From NCBI GenBank assembly GCA_964601505.1, contig CAZRNR010000005.1, positions 4,073 through 68,072 of the forward strand: a DNA stretch of 64,000 nucleotides, written 5' to 3'. Below are positions 61,138-64,000 of the stretch, one piece after another. The stretch is from DRWZ01 sp964601505 (GTDB lineage: Bacteria > Calescibacteriota > Calescibacteriia > Calescibacteriales > Calescibacteriaceae). Every line of letters starts with the position of its first letter. Position 1 is the stretch's first letter. The position numbers were made by a program, and so were the translations under genes. The notes under the pieces were generated by a model. It did not search any database. It was not told the DNA's origin and saw only the letters and a program-made list of their open reading frames with translations.

Positions 61138-63399
61138 ATGGCGGTAGAAAAAAAGAAAGAGGAAAGCGGATCAATAATAATAATAAAGAAAAAGAAGGAA
61201 GAAAATATAACGACTACTCAACCGCCACAAAATCAAGCTAAGACTGAAGAAAATTTCAAAAGGAAACCTGAAATCTTCAAACCGAAATTTAAGCAGCCAT
61301 ACAAAAAGCAGGATAATCAAAGAAAATTTGAAAAACAAGAAAGAAGGGAAGAAATAAAGTATGAACAAAAACAAAAGGACAAGCCAAAAAAAGAGACCAT
61401 AGTAGAAAATGAAGAGGTAAAACAGGTAGAAACATCAAAACAATTAAGTGAAACTCTTCCATCTGAAACACCTGATGAAACAATAAGAGAAAAAGAAGAA
61501 AAGGAGGAAACTGAAATCATAGGCGAAATAGAAGTCTTCTCCGGAAGAGAAGATATAATTCCATTCAGAGCTAAAAGATTTTTCAGCTACAAGAAAAAAA
61601 AGAAGAAAAGATTTCAGAAAGCAGAGGAGGCCGAAGAGAAAAAAGAAGAGAAACCTGACGTAAAAAAGATAAAAATATCCAGTCTCATAAGAGTAGCAGA
61701 TTTATCCAAAATAACAGGCATAAAATCTTCCGAAATCATAAAGAAGCTTATTGAAATAGGTAGAGAAGCAACTATAAACCAATTCATATCTGCTGAAGAG
61801 GCTGAATTGATATGTGCTGAATATGGGATAGATGTTGAAAGAGAGGAGTTTGATGAGACGAAGTTTTTAGATACAAAACAAGATTCGGAGGAGGAATTGA
61901 AGAAGAGACCTCCGGTTGTTGTTGTAATGGGACATGTAGATCATGGTAAGACAACTCTACTTGATGCAATAAGGAGGACAAACATAGCAGAAACAGAGGT
62001 TGGAGGAATAACTCAGAACATAGGTGCATACACCGTAGAGATAAAAAATCAAGCGATAACCTTTATAGATACCCCTGGGCACGAAGCATTCACAGAGATG
62101 AGAGCAAGGGGAACAAAAGTCGCAGACATAGCAGTACTTGTAGTAGCAGCAGACGAAGGTGTAAAGCCTCAAACAGAAGAAGCAATCAACCATGCAAGAG
62201 CAGCCGAACTTCCGATAGTAGTTGCAATAAACAAAATAGATAAACCAGGAGCAAATCCGGATTTCATAAAAAATCAATTATCTCAGCTTGGCCTTATACC
62301 AGAAGATTGGGGGGGAGATGTTTTGTTCGCAAATATATCTGCTAAGAAAAAAATAGGTATAGAAGAACTCCTTGAAAAAATTCTTCTTCAGGCAGAGATA
62401 TTGAATCTACGGGCTAACCCTTCAAGACCAGCAGAAGGAGTGATAATAGAATCCAGTGTAGATAAAGGGCTTGGGGCAACTGCAACAGTTATAATTCAAA
62501 GAGGAACATTAAAAAAAGGTGATACTTTTGTAGCTGGACTTATGTGGGGAAGAGTTAGAAACATATTTTCCGACAAAGGAACAATACTGAAACAAGTTGG
62601 TCCGGGATTTCCAGCAAAAGTAGTTATCGGAGGTGAGGAACTCCCTCAAGCAGGAGATAAAATTTATGTCGTTGAGGATGAAAAAATAGCGGCAAAAATA
62701 GTTGAAGAAAGAAAACTCAGAGAAGGAAAAAAAATCTCATCCTTATCTCTTGAAGATCTCTTTGAAAAATTAAAAGATGAGCAAAAAGTAATTCTTCCTC
62801 TTATACTTAAGGCTTCGGCAGGTGGAACATTAGATGCTCTTGAAAAGGAAATTTCCAATATAAAACATCCAAATGTTGAGATAAAAATAATACATAAGGG
62901 AATAGGCATAATATCCCAAAGTGATGTAAGCCTTGCTGCTGCATCAAACGGAATAGTAATAGGCTATGGAGTTGGAGTGGATAAAAACGCTCAAAACCTC
63001 TCAAAAATCCATAAGGTCCAAATTAGGCTCTACAAAATAATCTACGAGATCGTAGATGACATCAAAAAAGCTCTCCAGGGGATGCTAAAACCAAAAGAAA
63101 AAGAAGTAATCGTCGGTAAAGGGAAAATAATGAAAATATTCAAACTATCCATAGGAAAAGCTCTTGGATGCTATGTTGAATCAGGAAAATTTATCCAAGG
63201 ACTTAACGCAAGAATCAAAAGAGATGGAGAAACAGTGGGTGTTGGGAGAATCATTTCGCTCAAGAGATTCAAGGACTCTGTTCAGGAAATAACCGAAGGA
63301 AACGAATGCGGTTTAATGATAGAAGGAGTCCAAGATTTAAAAGAAAACGATACAATAGAGTGCTTTAACATAGAGAAAGAAGAAATAAACATATCTTAG
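61138..63399 (+). CDS. infB: Translation initiation factor IF-2
   Basis: A 753-residue GTPase that delivers fMet-tRNA to the 30S subunit. The first ~175 residues are low-complexity Lys/Glu/Gln-rich. An IF2-N module ([23 protein letters not shown]) follows. The G domain has [54 protein letters not shown] and [14 protein letters not shown]. Domains II-IV complete it. The N-terminal part is shorter than in E. coli (890 residues). TATAAG lies ten bases upstream of the ATG. It is not followed by rbfA; a minus-strand gene converges 3 bp after it. Confidence 0.95.
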   Translation: MAVEKKKEESGSIIIIKKKKEENITTTQPPQNQAKTEENFKRKPEIFKPKFKQPYKKQDNQRKFEKQERREEIKYEQKQKDKPKKETIVENEEVKQVETSKQLSETLPSETPDETIREKEEKEETEIIGEIEVFSGREDIIPFRAKRFFSYKKKKKKRFQKAEEAEEKKEEKPDVKKIKISSLIRVADLSKITGIKSSEIIKKLIEIGREATINQFISAEEAELICAEYGIDVEREEFDETKFLDTKQDSEEELKKRPPVVVVMGHVDHGKTTLLDAIRRTNIAETEVGGITQNIGAYTVEIKNQAITFIDTPGHEAFTEMRARGTKVADIAVLVVAADEGVKPQTEEAINHARAAELPIVVAINKIDKPGANPDFIKNQLSQLGLIPEDWGGDVLFANISAKKKIGIEELLEKILLQAEILNLRANPSRPAEGVIIESSVDKGLGATATVIIQRGTLKKGDTFVAGLMWGRVRNIFSDKGTILKQVGPGFPAKVVIGGEELPQAGDKIYVVEDEKIAAKIVEERKLREGKKISSLSLEDLFEKLKDEQKVILPLILKASAGGTLDALEKEISNIKHPNVEIKIIHKGIGIISQSDVSLAAASNGIVIGYGVGVDKNAQNLSKIHKVQIRLYKIIYEIVDDIKKALQGMLKPKEKEVIVGKGKIMKIFKLSIGKALGCYVESGKFIQGLNARIKRDGETVGVGRIISLKRFKDSVQEITEGNECGLMIEGVQDLKENDTIECFNIEKEEINIS

Positions 63400-63402
63400 C
63401 AA

Positions 63403-63660
63403 CTATGAAAGTTTGAAATTTTCGGTTAGGTTCTTAAGCTCCTCGGCGAGTTTTAAAATTTTGATGAATTCAGAACGCATATAATCCATAGATTGCTTGC
63501 TCTTTTCTGATTCCTGAACTAATCCTCCGATAGCTTTAGCAGAATCCCTTATGTTTGAAGCTTGCTGATTTATTGCGGAAGATATTGAAGATATAAGCTC
63601 AGTAGATCTTACAACAAGTCCAACTATCTGGTCGGTAATCTCAACAACATCCTTAGCCAT
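63403..63660 (-). CDS. Stand-alone protein resembling the C-terminal tail of a methyl-accepting chemotaxis protein
   Basis: An 85-residue helical protein. The region VVEITDQIVGLVVRSTELISS-, SSAINQQASNIRDSAKAIGGLVQESEKS- and LAEELKNLTENFKL follows the methylation-helix 2 and tail of MCPs (for comparison, the tail ends -A-x-x-L-x-x-x-V-x-x-F-K-L). The signalling hairpin tip, membrane part and ligand domain are absent, and no MCP frame is found upstream to 64000. The ATG has GAGGGG about ten bases upstream. It may be a mini-coiled-coil protein or a gene fragment. Confidence 0.5.
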   Translation of the reverse strand: MAKDVVEITDQIVGLVVRSTELISSISSAINQQASNIRDSAKAIGGLVQESEKSKQSMDYMRSEFIKILKLAEELKNLTENFKLS

Positions 63661-64000
63661 ATATTGAAAGCCCCTCGGATATGATATCTACAGTAAAGTT
63701 CTTTAGAGAGAAGAAAAACGGGGAGGCCAAAAAACAAAAAAACCACATAAAAATATTATTCAATCTCAATAGAATACTTAGCATAATTATATTTTATAAA
63801 AAATTCTAAAGAAAGAATCAAACAAAAAATAATTTATAGTTAGCAAAATATATTTTCTACTTGTTTGGATCCGGAGCTTAATGATATCTTGCAACCGACG
63901 TTGGGCTAATCTCCCAAACTAAGAAATACATAAAGTTAAGAATTTAGATACTATAATAAAAGATAAAAGAAAGTAAAAAGTAAAATAAAATACATAAACC
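63661..64000. other. Gap at the right edge
   Basis: No protein gene was seen. It holds the AT-rich leader of the short chemoreceptor-tail gene and a compact inverted-repeat element at 63860-63923 described separately. A TATAAT-like sequence (about 63950) near the edge may be a promoter for a gene outside the window. Confidence 0.5.
63860..63923. other. Compact GC-richer inverted-repeat element, candidate structured RNA
   Basis: The stretch folds into a nested stem. An outer helix CTTGTTTGG pairs with CCAAACTAAG (one bulge), then GGAGCTTA with TAATCTCC (one mismatch), then CAAC-CGAC-GTTG. It is GC-richer than its flanks. A TATATT hexamer lies five bases before its plus-strand edge, so a plus-strand transcript could begin exactly at the outer helix. 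Fragments GCAACC and GCTAAT-C-TCC recall SAM-riboswitch cores, but the element is too short for SAM-I and that identity is not supported. Both strands can fold. Confidence 0.35.

Noticed and set aside
63860..63923. SAM-I riboswitch identity for the right-edge element
   Set aside because: Fragments GCAACC and GCTAAT resemble the core, but the element is about half the required size and lacks the P2/P3 arrangement.
1..64000. CRISPR arrays, rRNA genes, complete insertion sequences, prophage
   Set aside because: No regularly spaced repeats, no rRNA-like stretches and no intact transposase or phage genes were found; only the tnpB 3' remnant at 50344-50562 is insertion-derived.

Overview
The window is visibly AT-rich, with ATA (Ile) and AGA (Arg) dominating codon use. 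The coding content points to a diderm bacterium: BamA/Omp85, TraF/FadL-like barrels, lipoproteins, an MMPL exporter, type IV prepilins, a Cu+ P-type ATPase and c-type cytochromes. Sigma-54 control with an FHA enhancer-binding protein, a PEGA kinase, a GldG/DUF4340 pair and Cys-rich Sel1 repeats resemble deltaproteobacterial-style genomes, while the ATA/AGA bias fits a thermophile. I cannot name the phylum. Classical operons are scattered: rpsB is followed by cobS rather than tsf, glyQ has no glyS beside it, and infB is not in a nusA-rbfA neighbourhood.

Layout. 1-3848: ddl (partial), a TraF/FadL-like barrel, a sulfatase-fold enzyme and a TraB/VirB10-like fragment. 3849-8044: a decayed gene, an acyl-CoA dehydrogenase/acyl-CoA synthetase operon and a divergent MerR regulator over a shared palindrome. 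8386-14432: prepilin, orphan DUF4340/GldG pair, DciA-like protein, RapZ and a Sel1 protein. 14731-24367: an accessory island with three twitch/SPASM-type radical SAM paralogues, two paralogous GT-C-like membrane proteins, a third polytopic membrane protein, a terpene-cyclase-like alpha/alpha-barrel protein and a UbiA-like protein. 24739-26768: a cytochrome/PQQ-propeller lipoprotein and a small cytochrome. 26796-34284: housekeeping (glyQ, moaA-moaD-moaE, rpsB-cobS-sua5, ychF) and a pseudopilin. 34423-39559: a signalling block holding a frameshifted TPR/PEGA-like protein, a PEGA kinase, an FHA-sigma54 activator and a divergent lipoprotein with a textbook sigma-54 promoter. 39822-48786: MMPL exporter, lipoprotein, MenA-like UbiA, BamA, ROK kinase and HisC-like aminotransferase. 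48824-51883: RpoH-like sigma factor, a tnpB 3' remnant with a well-preserved omega-RNA-like hairpin array, a small barrel protein, tRNA-Tyr and yebC. 52013-55924: histidine kinase, cbiG, cbiF, meaB. 56071-63660: small proteins, copA, homoserine dehydrogenase, infB and a stand-alone chemoreceptor-tail protein.

Regulation. About sixteen transcription-unit-initial genes have a -10-like hexamer ending roughly 5-10 nt before the start codon and no Shine-Dalgarno, which suggests widespread leaderless mRNAs. Several operon-internal genes and the sigma-54-driven gene do carry GGAGG-type sites. Long gaps between genes often contain decayed coding sequence.

Most noteworthy are the solo omega-RNA-like element (50344-50562), the duplicated radical SAM/GT-C cassette with adjacent isoprenoid-type proteins (14731-24367), the FHA-activator/sigma-54 promoter/palindrome module (37847-37982), and a CTTC-repeat frameshift in a signal peptide (34455-34466).
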